A DNA stretch of 64,000 nucleotides from Tsukamurella sp040611135 (GTDB taxonomy: Bacteria; Actinomycetota; Actinomycetes; Mycobacteriales; Mycobacteriaceae), in assembly GCF_040611135.1 (NCBI RefSeq), contig NZ_JBEXNL010000017.1, forward strand, positions 1 through 64,000, written 5' to 3'. The first letter of the stretch is position 1. Every line of letters begins with the position of its first letter. The notes beneath the pieces are model-generated. The model was given only the letters and a program-made list of their open reading frames with translations. It had not been told where the DNA came from and did not search any database. Below are positions 52,984 to 62,309 of the stretch, piece after piece. The translations under genes and the position numbers were made by a program.

Positions 52984-53229
52984 CCACGTCGCCGAACGTA
53001 CAGAGATGAATCTGAGTTCGGGCCAAGAGAATTCACAGGTAACGCGCCGGATCACGCTGGTGGGCGCCGTGTGCGAAGGGCCTGGGCAGGGGTGATCGCA
53101 CCTGAGAAGGTGGCCGAAGTAGTTCGGCGAAAAAGTTCCCGCCGCAGGGTCAGTGTGATCGAGGTTGGCCACTGCGTGCCCTCATCGAGACCCGCAGGCC
53201 CGTGGATTCGTGGAGCCGCTCGGGACGTG

Positions 53230-53311
<82 letters not shown>

Positions 53312-53383
53312 GTGCGACAGCGAGCGGCACCCGCTGCGGCGCAGGTCACGATACCGGTTTTCGGACGGCGTCGCCGAGACGGG

Positions 53384-53389
53384 TACCGT
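53384..53389 (+). promoter_or_regulatory. -10 box of LprD-like/DUF3817 operon
   Basis: TACCGT, 7 bases, then GTG 53397. Confidence 0.6.
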
Positions 53390-53396
53390 CGAGGGC

Positions 53397-53840
53397 GTGA
53401 AACGTCGTCGCCACCGTCCCGCGCTGATCGCGTTCGTCGTGGTCGCCGCCGTGGCGTGCCTGGCGCTCGGCTGGTGGCAGTGGGGACGATTCGAGTCGAC
53501 CGCCGGATCCGCTCGCAACCTCGGCTACGCGATGCAGTGGCCGCTGTTCGCCGTCGCCTTCATCTGGGGCTACAAGCGGTTCGTGCAGCTCGAGGACGAG
53601 GCGGAGCTGCAGGAGCAGCTCGAAGCGGAGGAGGCCGGCGCACCCGCCGCGGACCGGCCCGCGCCGAAGTCCGTCGCGCCGGTCGCCACGAAGCTCACCG
53701 CGATCCCGGAGGGATTCCTGCCGAGCCGGGCGAGCGCACCGTCGGCCCCGGACACCGCACCCGACGACGCTGCGCACGACGAGTACAACCGCCTCCTCGC
53801 CGACCTGGCGACGAGCGAGACGATCGAGGAGAAGAAGTGA
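53397..53840 (+). CDS. LprD-like membrane protein (Rv1343c type)
   Basis: 147 residues. A basic N-terminus (VKRRRHRP) precedes a first transmembrane helix with WWQWGRF at its end, then NLGYAMQWPLFAVAFIWGYKRFV, a second hydrophobic segment. An acidic, Glu-rich coiled stretch and a flexible tail follow. This matches the Rv1343c/LprD family; no lipobox is present here. Function unknown. The stop overlaps the next GTG by 4 bases. Confidence 0.8.
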   Translation: MKRRRHRPALIAFVVVAAVACLALGWWQWGRFESTAGSARNLGYAMQWPLFAVAFIWGYKRFVQLEDEAELQEQLEAEEAGAPAADRPAPKSVAPVATKLTAIPEGFLPSRASAPSAPDTAPDDAAHDEYNRLLADLATSETIEEKK

Positions 53841-54214
53841 CCGAAGCAGTCAAGCCGACCGCCCAGCAACTGGCGGACAAGCGCCGTACCCAGATCAAGG
53901 GCGCGCTCGGCCGCTACCGCTTCATGGCCAACTTCACCGGCGTGTTCCTCCTGATCCTGTGTGCAGAGCTGATCTATAAGTACGTCTTCGCCGAGATCTG
54001 GAAGCTGCCTGCGCCGGAATGGCTCTGGTACATCGGCGCGGTGCACGGCTGGGGATACGTGATCTACCTGCTGTTCACGTTGGACCTGGGAATGAAGGTG
54101 CGCTGGCCCGCGCTCCGTTTCTTCCTGACGCTGCTCGCCGGCACCATCCCGTTCGCCTCGTTCTACTTCGAGAAGAAGAACTCCGACGAGATCCGGGCGA
54201 AGTTCGACCTCTGA
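53837..54214 (+). CDS. DUF3817 membrane protein (Rv1342c type)
   Basis: 125-residue DUF3817 protein with three transmembrane helices: GVFLLILCAELIYKYVF, YIGAVHGWGYVIYLLFTLDLG and FFLTLLAGTIPFASFYFEKK. The HGW-containing second helix is a family mark. It shares the fold with the protein at 4144-4494. GTG start overlaps the upstream stop. The Rv1342c/Rv1343c pair is kept here on the plus strand. Confidence 0.88.
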   Translation: MTEAVKPTAQQLADKRRTQIKGALGRYRFMANFTGVFLLILCAELIYKYVFAEIWKLPAPEWLWYIGAVHGWGYVIYLLFTLDLGMKVRWPALRFFLTLLAGTIPFASFYFEKKNSDEIRAKFDL

Positions 54215-54228
54215 CGGTGTGAAACGAG

Positions 54229-54264
54229 GAACGCCGCCCACTCCCGATGGAGTGGGCGGCGTTC
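54229..54264. terminator. Strong bidirectional terminator
   Basis: GAACGCCGCCCACTCC (54229-54244) pairs perfectly over 16 bp with 54249-54264; the loop is CGAT. It separates the convergent DUF3817 and fadD15-like genes. Confidence 0.9.
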
Positions 54265-54277
54265 GCGTATCCGAAGG

Positions 54278-56056
54278 TCAGCCGTAGATGTCGGCGATGT
54301 CTGCGGCGCGCAGGTCCATGACGACGTTGCGCTTGACCTTGAGGGTCGGCGTGAGCTCGCCGCCCTCGATGCTGAAGTCGCTGGTGAGTAGGCGCCACTC
54401 CTTGACCTGCTCGGCCTTGGAGACCAGCGAGTTCGCGGTGTTCACCGCCGAGCGGATCTCGGCCTTCAGCGCGTCGTTCGCGACGGCGTCCTCGATCGAG
54501 GTGTCCGCGGGCAGCCCGTGCGCCGACAGCCAGCCGGGCAGCGCCTCGGCGTCCAGGGTGATCAGTGCAGCCACGAAGGGCTGCTTGTCGCCGAGGAGCA
54601 TGGCCTGCGAGACCAGCGGGTGCTGGCGGAGGGCGTCCTCGGTCTGTGCGGGCGCGATGTTCTTGCCCGCCGCGGTCACCAGGATCTCCTTCTTGCGGCC
54701 CGTGATCGACAGGTAGCCGTCGGCGTCGAGCGAGCCGAGGTCGCCCGTGTGGAACCAGCCGTCCTGCAGTGCGTCGGCCGTCGCCTCGGGCAGGCCCCAG
54801 TAGCCGCCGAAGACGACGGGGCCGCGGAGCAGGATCTCGCCGTCGTCGGCGATCGCCACCTCCTGGCCGGGGATCGGACGCCCGACGGTGCCGACCCGCT
54901 GCTCGGAGGGGCTGTTGCAGGTGATCGCCGCGCTGGTCTCGGACAGGCCGTAGCCCTCGTACACGGTGACGCCGGCGCCGCGGAAGAAGTGGCCGAGGCG
55001 CGCACCCAGGGGAGCACCGCCCGAGACGGCGCAGGTGCAGTTGCCGCCGAGGGCCTCACGCAACTTGGAGTAGACGAGCTTGTCGAACAGCGCGTGCTTG
55101 AGCTTGAGCACCAGGCCGGGGCCGCCGGCCTCGAGGGCCTTGCTGTACTCGATCGAGGTCTCGACAGCCGCGTTGAAGATCGTGCCCTTGCCGCCCTCCT
55201 CGGCCTTGCTGCTCATCGTGTTGTAGACCTTCTCGAACACCCGCGGCACGCTGAGGATGTAGGACGGCTTGAGCTCGCCGAACAGGCCGGTGATGTTGGA
55301 CAGGTCCGCGGTGTGCGCCACCCGGATGCCGTGCTGAACGGCGGCCACCGAGATCGCGCGGGCGAAGATGTGGGCGAGCGGCAGGAACATGACGGTGCTG
55401 TCGCCCGGCTTGGTCATCTCGCTCAGGCCCTGGTGGATGCCGTCGTACTCGGAGAGCAGGTTGTCGTGCGTGAGCACCACGCCCTTCGGCTTGCCGGTGG
55501 TGCCCGACGTGTAGACCAGCGTGGCCTCGGCGGTGGACTCCACCGCGGTGGCGCGGGCGAGGTAGGCCTCGTCGGTGACGGCGGCACCGTCGGCGGTGAG
55601 GGCGTCGACGAGCCCCTCCTCGATGACCCAGACCTGCACGCCCGCGGGCACGCCGGCCGCGATCCGGTCCGCGGTGGCGCGGGTGTCCGTGATCAGGGCG
55701 ATCGAGCCCGAATCGGAGAGGATGTGCTCGACCTGGGCGGCCGAGTTCGACTCGTAGACCGCCACCGTCGAACCCCCGACGGACCAGTTGGCGTAGTCGA
55801 GGAGGGCCCACTCGTACCGGGTGGGGCTCATGATCGCGATGCGGGTGCCGGTCTCGATCCCGCGGGCCATCAGGCCCTTGCCCACGGCGGTCAGCTGGTC
55901 GTTGAACTGCTGCGCGGTGACGGGTGACCAGCCGGAGCCGGAAGGGCGCAGGAACAGCTCGAACGACGGGGTCGACTCGACCAGCGCGCGGATCCTGGTG
56001 GTCAGGTTGTCCGATGCGGCGTGGGACCGAGTGGGGGCGGTGGCCTCGATGCGCAA
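54278..56056 (-). CDS. fadD15: Long-chain acyl-CoA synthetase, FadD15-like
   Basis: 592-residue AMP-forming ligase. P-loop VYTSGTTGKPKGVV (near residue 178), then PLAHIFARAI, YGLSETSAAI, HTGDLGSLD and the Lys hinge ITGRKKEILVTAAGKNIAP are all intact. The length and the GKNIAP block fit the long-chain FadD15/FACL group, which activates C12-C20 acids. TTG 56056 is chosen because GAGGAG lies 6 bases before it; the previous in-frame ATG is far upstream. Promoter TAGGTT at 56092-56097 gives a short leader. Confidence 0.9.
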   Translation of the reverse strand: MRIEATAPTRSHAASDNLTTRIRALVESTPSFELFLRPSGSGWSPVTAQQFNDQLTAVGKGLMARGIETGTRIAIMSPTRYEWALLDYANWSVGGSTVAVYESNSAAQVEHILSDSGSIALITDTRATADRIAAGVPAGVQVWVIEEGLVDALTADGAAVTDEAYLARATAVESTAEATLVYTSGTTGKPKGVVLTHDNLLSEYDGIHQGLSEMTKPGDSTVMFLPLAHIFARAISVAAVQHGIRVAHTADLSNITGLFGELKPSYILSVPRVFEKVYNTMSSKAEEGGKGTIFNAAVETSIEYSKALEAGGPGLVLKLKHALFDKLVYSKLREALGGNCTCAVSGGAPLGARLGHFFRGAGVTVYEGYGLSETSAAITCNSPSEQRVGTVGRPIPGQEVAIADDGEILLRGPVVFGGYWGLPEATADALQDGWFHTGDLGSLDADGYLSITGRKKEILVTAAGKNIAPAQTEDALRQHPLVSQAMLLGDKQPFVAALITLDAEALPGWLSAHGLPADTSIEDAVANDALKAEIRSAVNTANSLVSKAEQVKEWRLLTSDFSIEGGELTPTLKVKRNVVMDLRAADIADIYG

Positions 56057-56091
56057 GAGCTTCTCCTCTTCGGCGATAGTGAACGTCAGAC

Positions 56092-56097
56092 AACCTA
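56092..56097 (-). promoter_or_regulatory. -10 box of fadD15-like gene
   Basis: Minus-strand TAGGTT lies 35 bases before TTG 56056, leaving a leader with GAGGAG. A leadered exception in this window. Confidence 0.45.
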
Positions 56098-56148
56098 TCG
56101 GAGGGTGTCCGAATCTGCTGGTGTTTCGCGCGTGCGGGGATCGCCGCA

Positions 56149-56154
56149 TATGCT
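56149..56154 (+). promoter_or_regulatory. -10 box of deaD
   Basis: TATGCT (five of six consensus bases) ends 9 bases before ATG 56164, so the leader is at most a few bases. Confidence 0.6.
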
Positions 56155-56163
56155 GGGGAAATA

Positions 56164-57975
56164 ATGTCTGATGAATTCGGTGCCGAGCGCACCGCCCCCG
56201 CCTCCGTCGACAGTGATGCGCAGGCTCCCGATTCTGCCACTGAACCGGTGACCTTCCTCGACCTCGGCATCGACGAGCGCGTCCTGCGCGCCCTCGCCGA
56301 GGTCGGGTACGAGAACCCGTCGCCCATCCAGGCCGCCACGATCCCGCCGCTGCTCTCGGGCAGCGACGTCGTGGGCCTCGCCCAGACCGGCACGGGTAAG
56401 ACCGCGGCGTTCGCGGTCCCGGTGCTGTCCAAGATCGACGGTGCCAACCGCAAGCCGCAGGCCCTGGTCCTGGCGCCCACGCGCGAGCTGGCGCTGCAGG
56501 TGTCCGAGGCCTTCGGCAAGTACGCCGTGCACATGCCCGACATCACGGTCCTGCCGATCTACGGCGGGCAGAGCTACGGCGTGCAGCTCTCGGGCCTGCG
56601 CCGCGGCGCGCAGATCATCGTCGGTACCCCGGGGCGCGTGATCGATCACCTCGCCAAGGGCACTCTCGACCTGTCGAACCTCGAGTTCCTGGTGCTCGAC
56701 GAGGCCGACGAGATGCTCACCATGGGCTTCCAGGAGGACGTCGAGCGGATCCTCGCCGACACCCCGGAGTTCAAGCAGGTCGCGTTGTTCTCGGCGACGA
56801 TGCCCGCGGGTATCCGCAAGATCTCGAAGAAGTACCTGCACGACCCGGTCGAGGTCACCGTCAAGGCCAAGACCGCGACGGCGTCGAACATCACGCAGCG
56901 CTACCTGCAGGTCGCGCACCAGCGCAAGCTCGACGCGCTCACCCGCCTCCTCGAGGTGGAGGAGTTCGACGGGATGATCATCTTCGTCCGCACCAAGTCG
57001 GCCACCGAGGAGCTCGCCGAGAAGTTGCGCGCGCGCGGGCACGCCGCCGCCGCCATCAACGGCGATATCGTCCAGGCGCAGCGCGAGCGCACGATCGGCC
57101 AGCTCAAGGACGGCAAGGTCGACATTCTCGTGGCGACCGACGTCGCGGCCCGCGGCCTCGACGTGGAGCGCATCAGCCACGTCGTGAACTACGACATCCC
57201 GCACGACACCGAGTCGTACGTGCACCGCATCGGCCGCACCGGCCGCGCGGGCCGCAAGGGCGACGCGCTGCTGTTCGTCACGCCCCGCGAGCGGCACCTG
57301 CTGCGCGCGATCGAGAAGGCCACGCGGCAGCCGCTCACCGAGATGGGCCTGCCGTCCGTCGAGGACGTCAACGCGCACCGCGTCGAGAAGTTCGGCGATT
57401 CGATCACCGAGAACCTCACCAACGATCACCTGCAGATGTTCCGCCGGCTCATCGAGGACTACGTGGGCGCCAACGACGTGCCCCTGGTCGACGTCGCGGC
57501 GGCGCTCGCACTGCAGTCGCGCGACGGTGCCTCGTTCCTGCTCAAGCCCGACCCGCCGGAACGCGAGCGCAACGCCCGCGACCGCAAGGATCGCGACTTC
57601 GGCGACCGCGACGCCCGTCCGGCGCGCGGCCGGGACCGCGATCGCGACCGTGAGCCGTCGACCCACCGCAAGACGGGTCGGCCGATGATGCCGTACCGGA
57701 TCGCCGTCGGGAAGCGTCAGCACGCCACCCCGTCGCAGATCGTGGGCGCGATCGCCAACGAGGGCGGCCTCCGGCGCAGTGATTTCGGACATATCAGCAT
57801 CCGGCCGGATCACAGCATCGTCGAGCTGCCGGACGATCTGGGGCGCGACGTGTTCGACGCCCTGGAGCGAACCCGCATCTCGGGGCAGTTGATCAACCTC
57901 GAACCCGACCCCGGCGTACCGTCGGGCCGCCCGGCCGGCGGCAAACAGCGCTTCCGCGCGGGCCGGAAGCGGTAA
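56164..57975 (+). CDS. deaD: DEAD-box RNA helicase
   Basis: 603-residue DeaD/CsdA-type helicase. Motifs in order: Q motif (NPSPIQ), AQTGTGKT, PTRELALQV, TPGRVIDH, VLDEADEM, SAT, then ATDVAARGLDVE and HRIGRTGRAGRKG. A linker rich in Arg and Asp (about 455-505) leads to a DbpA-like RNA-binding domain (IVGAIANEGGLRRSDFGHISI...). It helps ribosome assembly and mRNA decay, particularly in cold. Start by -10 spacing. Confidence 0.95.
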   Translation: MSDEFGAERTAPASVDSDAQAPDSATEPVTFLDLGIDERVLRALAEVGYENPSPIQAATIPPLLSGSDVVGLAQTGTGKTAAFAVPVLSKIDGANRKPQALVLAPTRELALQVSEAFGKYAVHMPDITVLPIYGGQSYGVQLSGLRRGAQIIVGTPGRVIDHLAKGTLDLSNLEFLVLDEADEMLTMGFQEDVERILADTPEFKQVALFSATMPAGIRKISKKYLHDPVEVTVKAKTATASNITQRYLQVAHQRKLDALTRLLEVEEFDGMIIFVRTKSATEELAEKLRARGHAAAAINGDIVQAQRERTIGQLKDGKVDILVATDVAARGLDVERISHVVNYDIPHDTESYVHRIGRTGRAGRKGDALLFVTPRERHLLRAIEKATRQPLTEMGLPSVEDVNAHRVEKFGDSITENLTNDHLQMFRRLIEDYVGANDVPLVDVAAALALQSRDGASFLLKPDPPERERNARDRKDRDFGDRDARPARGRDRDRDREPSTHRKTGRPMMPYRIAVGKRQHATPSQIVGAIANEGGLRRSDFGHISIRPDHSIVELPDDLGRDVFDALERTRISGQLINLEPDPGVPSGRPAGGKQRFRAGRKR

Positions 57976-58007
57976 TGACCGCTCGGCGTCCGCGCCGACG
58001 TGTATTA

Positions 58008-58022
58008 ACCTTTAGTCAAGGT
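58008..58022. promoter_or_regulatory. Inverted repeat upstream of helicase-nuclease
   Basis: ACCTT-TAGTC-AAGGT is a perfect 5-bp inverted repeat in a short AT-rich patch, 62 bases before the ATG at 58084. It could bind a dimeric regulator. No matching regulator is seen nearby. Confidence 0.35.
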
Positions 58023-58083
58023 ATAGCCCGGCCGGGCCGTACCGAGTGTCGGCTGTCGCCGACCCGAGGGACTCGAGGAGCGC

Positions 58084-61000
58084 ATGACCGCCGCCGGTGA
58101 TCAGGGCGACGGCCCGGACGGGCGTCGCGATCGCGTCGTCCGCCTGTTGCAGTACTTGGACGAGCTGATCCGGTCCCGCTCGGTGGTCGCTCGCGACCTC
58201 GACGATCACCTCGCCGTGTTGCCGCTCACCGGCGAGGGTGCGCTGACCGACACGTGGGACGCCGACGCCAAGCCCGGCGCGACCATCTTCACCGTGCCGC
58301 GGGACGATGCCCCCGATTCGCCGCACGCGCGCCTGCTGCGTGTCTTCGACGAGCTGACCGACCACCCCGAGTCGGTCGAACTGGTGCTGGCCTCCGGCCT
58401 GCTCACCGCCCGCGACGGCGACACCGCCATCCGCGCCCACCTGCTCACCCAGCCCGTGCTGCTCGAGCGCGACCGCCGCGGCAAGAAGCTGACGGTCGTG
58501 CTGCCGCGCGACTCCGTGCCGCGCGTCGAGGACTCGCTGCTGCTCGCGGGCCTGCCCTCGTTCGACCTGTCCGGCTCCGCGGAGCTGCAGACCTCGCTCC
58601 GCGAGACCGCCCGCACCGTGCTCGACCCGGCGTGCGAGCAGTTCACCGCGACGTGGCTCGGCGCCGCCTCGCGCGACGGGGGAGCGAGCATCGAGTTCGC
58701 CCCTGCGCTGGTGCTGCGCACCCGGGGGTCCGCGCCGCTCCTGGGCTTCTACGATGCGATGAAGGCCGACGTCTCGGATCCGGAGCGGCCCGTGCCGATC
58801 GGCCTCGCGCAGCTCGTCGAGGGCGTGAGCTCCGAGGAGCGGATCCGGCAGCTCGCCGTCGACGGTGCGATGAGCCCGCTGGAGCTGCTCGATGAGGCGT
58901 ACTACGTCCTGCCCTCGAACGTCGAGCAGCGGGACATCCTGGCGCACATGGGTGCCGACTCCGGCGTCGTCGTCGAGGGGCCGCCCGGCACCGGCAAGAC
59001 GCACACCATCGCGAACCTGCTGGCCGCGCTGCTCGCGAAGGGGCAGCGGGTCCTCGTCGTGTCCGAGAAGGCGCAGGCGCTCGCCGTGCTCGAGGACAAG
59101 CTGCCGCCGGAGGTGCGCCAGCTCGTCGTGTCGGTGACCGATGTCACGAAGGACGGCTCGGCGTCGCTCGCCGCGTCCGTCACCGAGATCGCGACCCGCA
59201 AGTCCACCTACTCCGAAGCCCTCGCCGACGCCGAGCTGCGCGACCTGCGCGCCAAGCGCGACCGCGCCATCGCCCGCCGGGAGGACCTGGTCCGCGAGGT
59301 CTGGTCGCTGCGCACCGCCGAGACCGAGGACTCCGACTGGCTGACCTCCGCGTACTCCGGTAAGCCGGCGGAGATCGTCGCGCAGGTCCGACGGGACGCC
59401 GAGAAGTACTCGTGGCTGCCCGGCCCCGTCGACGGCGCCGTGCCCCCGCTCGACACCCGGGAGTTCGACCGGCTCGTCGCACTCCTGCGCCGCAACGACG
59501 AGCTGTTCTCGCGCCGGCTGACCCACAACCTGCCGGACCTCTCGGAGATCCCCGACGCCGACGACCTCGAGGAGCTGACCGCCCGGCTCGCGGACTCGCC
59601 CCTCGCCGCCGGCGGCGACAGCACGCTCGCCCACGTGCTCGGCGGCGTCGATGCCGACCGGCTCACCGTGATCCGCGCCCGCGCCGACCTGATCCGCGAG
59701 CTCGTCGACCGGGTGCGGCGCTACCCGCCGTCCGCGCAGTTGCTCGCCGAGGACATGCTCATCGGCGACCGCGCCCACCTCGCGGCGCGGCTGACCGGGC
59801 TCGAGGAGCAGATCGCCACGGCGCGCAACGCCGACGGCGAACTCGACGGCGCCACCGTCGAACTCAGCGACACCCCGGACGCCAACGACCGCGCCGCGAT
59901 CGAGGACTACTCCCGGCACCTCGCTGCCGGCAATGTCGCGCGCAAGCGGTTCCGCCGGCCCGAGCAGAAGGCGTTCGAGGAGACCGGGCTCGGCATCGTC
60001 GTCGACGGTGCCGAGGGTGCGGACGGCAAGCACCTGCGGTCCGCGGCGATGCATTTGCGGGTCGAGGACGTCATCGGGCGGGTCGGCGACGTGCTCCGCG
60101 CCCTCGGGCTCGAGGCGCCCGCCACCGACCCGTCCGGCCGCACCGCCACCCGCGGCCGCAGCGAGCGGCTGAGCCAAGCCGCGGATCAGCTGCTGCGCGC
60201 CCGCACGGTGGTGCGCCTGGTGTCCGAGCGCGACCGGCTCGTCGAGGCGATGCAGGCGATCTCGGAGCACGCCCCTCGCCCGAAGGACCTCACCGAGACG
60301 GAGCGGACCGCGGAGCAGGTCGTGGCGATCTCCGCCGCCGCGGGCGCCCGCGACGCGCTCAGCAGGCTCGACGCCGTGCGGGTGCGGGTGCAGGAGATCG
60401 TGGAACGCGGGCCGTCGCCGGAGGGCGACGCGATGGTGGCGGCGTTGCGCCAGTACAAGTTCGGACCGATCCGGGACGCGCGCCGGGCGTGGGACGCCGC
60501 CCGGGCCGACCGCGACGACCGTGGCGGCCTCGACCTGCTGGCGCTGCGCCTGCGGACCAAGGCGCCCGCATTGTTCGACCTGGTGGCCCGCACCGCCGAC
60601 GATCCCGTGTGGGACGCGCGCGTACCCGAGCTGGCCGCGGCCTGGTCGTGGCGCCGCGCCGTGTCGTGGGCCGCCTCCCGCGTGCACCCCGGCGACGACG
60701 CCCAACTCGAGGCCGATCTGCAGGCCGCGGAACAGGACGTCGCGCACTACACGACCCGGATAGCGACGGCGAGCGCGTGGCGGCAGTGCCTGCGGCGCAT
60801 GACCTTCGACGAGATCCAGGCGCTCCACGCCTACCGCGACCACGTGTCGTCGATCGGCCGCGGATCGGGTCGGCACGCCGAACGCTTCCGGGTCGCGGCG
60901 CGCGAGGCGATGCGCCAGGCGCAGTCCGCGGTGCCGGCGTGGATCATGCCGATCTCGCAGGTCGTGGCGTCGATCTCGCCGGAGCGCAACGCCTTCGACG

Positions 61001-62301
61001 TCGTGATCGTCGACGAGGCCAGCCAGGCCGACATCACCAGTTCCTTCCTGCTGTGGCTCGCCCCGCGCGTGATCGTGGTCGGCGACGAGAACCAGTGCGC
61101 GCCCTCGTCGTTCACCGGCGTCAGCCTCGACGAGGTCTTCGACCGGCTCGACGCTCAGCTGCCCGACATCCCGCCCTACCTGCGCGACTCGCTGACCCCG
61201 CGATCCAGCCTGTTCACGTTGCTGCGCACCCGGTTCGGGCACACGGTACGGCTGCGCGAGCATTTCCGCTGCATGCCGGAGATCATCGACTTCTCCTCGC
61301 GCCAGTTCTACAGCGACGCGCCGCTGATCCCGGTGCGGCACTACGGCGCCGACCGTCCCGTACCGCTCCGCGTGACCCACGTGCCGAAGGCGAAGGTCGT
61401 GGGGGAGGGCGCGCGGATCAGCAACCCCACGGAGGCCCAGGCCATCGTCGACCAGCTGGTCCGGTGCTTCGCCGATCCGCTGTACGCGGGCCGCAGCTTC
61501 GGCGTGATCGTGCTGCAGGGGCAGGGCCAGGTCGACGAGTTGTACCGGCGCCTGCGCGAGGCGATCGACCCCGACGAGTGGGACGCCCGGCGCCTGCGCG
61601 TGGGCACGCCGCCCGACTTCCAGGGCGACGAGCGCGACGTGATGATGCTGTCGATGGTGGTCGCGCCGGACTACCGGTTCCGCTCGCTGACGGGCCGGGA
61701 CTTCCAGCGCCGGTTCAACGTCGCCGCGTCGCGCGCCCGCGACCAGATGTGGTTGTTCACGTCCGTCGACGAGCAGGATCTCAAGCCCGCCGACCTGCGG
61801 GCGTCGCTGCTGCGGTACGTCACCCGCGCCGATGTCGAAGTGGCGCAGCCGATGCCCGCCGACGTGCCGGCCGACCGGCGCGTCGAGCCCTTCGACAACC
61901 TCTTCGAACAGCAGGTGTTCGTGCGGCTGCGCGACATGGGATACCACGTCAACCCGAAGGTCGTGGTGAACAACCGCGCCATCGACCTCGTCGTGACCGG
62001 CGAGCAGGGCAAGCTCGCCGTCGAGTGCGACAGCGCCGATTTCGCCTCGACCCCCGAGCAGGCCCGGTCCGACATCGAGCGCGAGCGGGAGCTGAGGCGG
62101 TGCGGCTGGGAGTTCGTCCGCATCCGCGAGTCCGTGTTCGCGACCGACGCCGACGCGGCCATGTCCGTCGTGCTCGCGGCCCTGGACCGACGGGGCGTGC
62201 ACCCGCTGACCCTGCAGCGGGCACTCACCGTCGGCGAGCGGGCGTCCGACGGTTCCGTGGAGCTGTGGGAGCCCGTGGGACTCGACATCGATACGGAGTA
62301 G
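58084..62301 (+). CDS. SF1 helicase with C-terminal nuclease-like domain
   Basis: 1,405-residue cytosolic protein. Walker A is EGPPGTGKTHTIANLLAALL (near 298-317), and Walker B is VIVDEASQAD (near 974). Between them lies a long charged, largely helical insert. Later SF1 motifs are VGDENQC, LREHFRCMPEII, VGTPPDFQGDERDVMMLS and FNVAASRARDQMWLF, as in UPF1/DNA2-like enzymes. Residues about 1270-1390 (FEQQVFVRLRDMGYHVNPKVVVNNRAIDLVV...LAVECDSADF) look like a Vsr/DUF559 nuclease, with D and E-x-D in place of the usual E-x-K. AGGAG lies 3 bases before ATG 58084. Related fusions occur in phage-defence islands; here it is alone. Function not established. Confidence 0.85.
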   Translation: MTAAGDQGDGPDGRRDRVVRLLQYLDELIRSRSVVARDLDDHLAVLPLTGEGALTDTWDADAKPGATIFTVPRDDAPDSPHARLLRVFDELTDHPESVELVLASGLLTARDGDTAIRAHLLTQPVLLERDRRGKKLTVVLPRDSVPRVEDSLLLAGLPSFDLSGSAELQTSLRETARTVLDPACEQFTATWLGAASRDGGASIEFAPALVLRTRGSAPLLGFYDAMKADVSDPERPVPIGLAQLVEGVSSEERIRQLAVDGAMSPLELLDEAYYVLPSNVEQRDILAHMGADSGVVVEGPPGTGKTHTIANLLAALLAKGQRVLVVSEKAQALAVLEDKLPPEVRQLVVSVTDVTKDGSASLAASVTEIATRKSTYSEALADAELRDLRAKRDRAIARREDLVREVWSLRTAETEDSDWLTSAYSGKPAEIVAQVRRDAEKYSWLPGPVDGAVPPLDTREFDRLVALLRRNDELFSRRLTHNLPDLSEIPDADDLEELTARLADSPLAAGGDSTLAHVLGGVDADRLTVIRARADLIRELVDRVRRYPPSAQLLAEDMLIGDRAHLAARLTGLEEQIATARNADGELDGATVELSDTPDANDRAAIEDYSRHLAAGNVARKRFRRPEQKAFEETGLGIVVDGAEGADGKHLRSAAMHLRVEDVIGRVGDVLRALGLEAPATDPSGRTATRGRSERLSQAADQLLRARTVVRLVSERDRLVEAMQAISEHAPRPKDLTETERTAEQVVAISAAAGARDALSRLDAVRVRVQEIVERGPSPEGDAMVAALRQYKFGPIRDARRAWDAARADRDDRGGLDLLALRLRTKAPALFDLVARTADDPVWDARVPELAAAWSWRRAVSWAASRVHPGDDAQLEADLQAAEQDVAHYTTRIATASAWRQCLRRMTFDEIQALHAYRDHVSSIGRGSGRHAERFRVAAREAMRQAQSAVPAWIMPISQVVASISPERNAFDVVIVDEASQADITSSFLLWLAPRVIVVGDENQCAPSSFTGVSLDEVFDRLDAQLPDIPPYLRDSLTPRSSLFTLLRTRFGHTVRLREHFRCMPEIIDFSSRQFYSDAPLIPVRHYGADRPVPLRVTHVPKAKVVGEGARISNPTEAQAIVDQLVRCFADPLYAGRSFGVIVLQGQGQVDELYRRLREAIDPDEWDARRLRVGTPPDFQGDERDVMMLSMVVAPDYRFRSLTGRDFQRRFNVAASRARDQMWLFTSVDEQDLKPADLRASLLRYVTRADVEVAQPMPADVPADRRVEPFDNLFEQQVFVRLRDMGYHVNPKVVVNNRAIDLVVTGEQGKLAVECDSADFASTPEQARSDIERERELRRCGWEFVRIRESVFATDADAAMSVVLAALDRRGVHPLTLQRALTVGERASDGSVELWEPVGLDIDTE

Positions 62302-62309
62302 GCGGCTCC

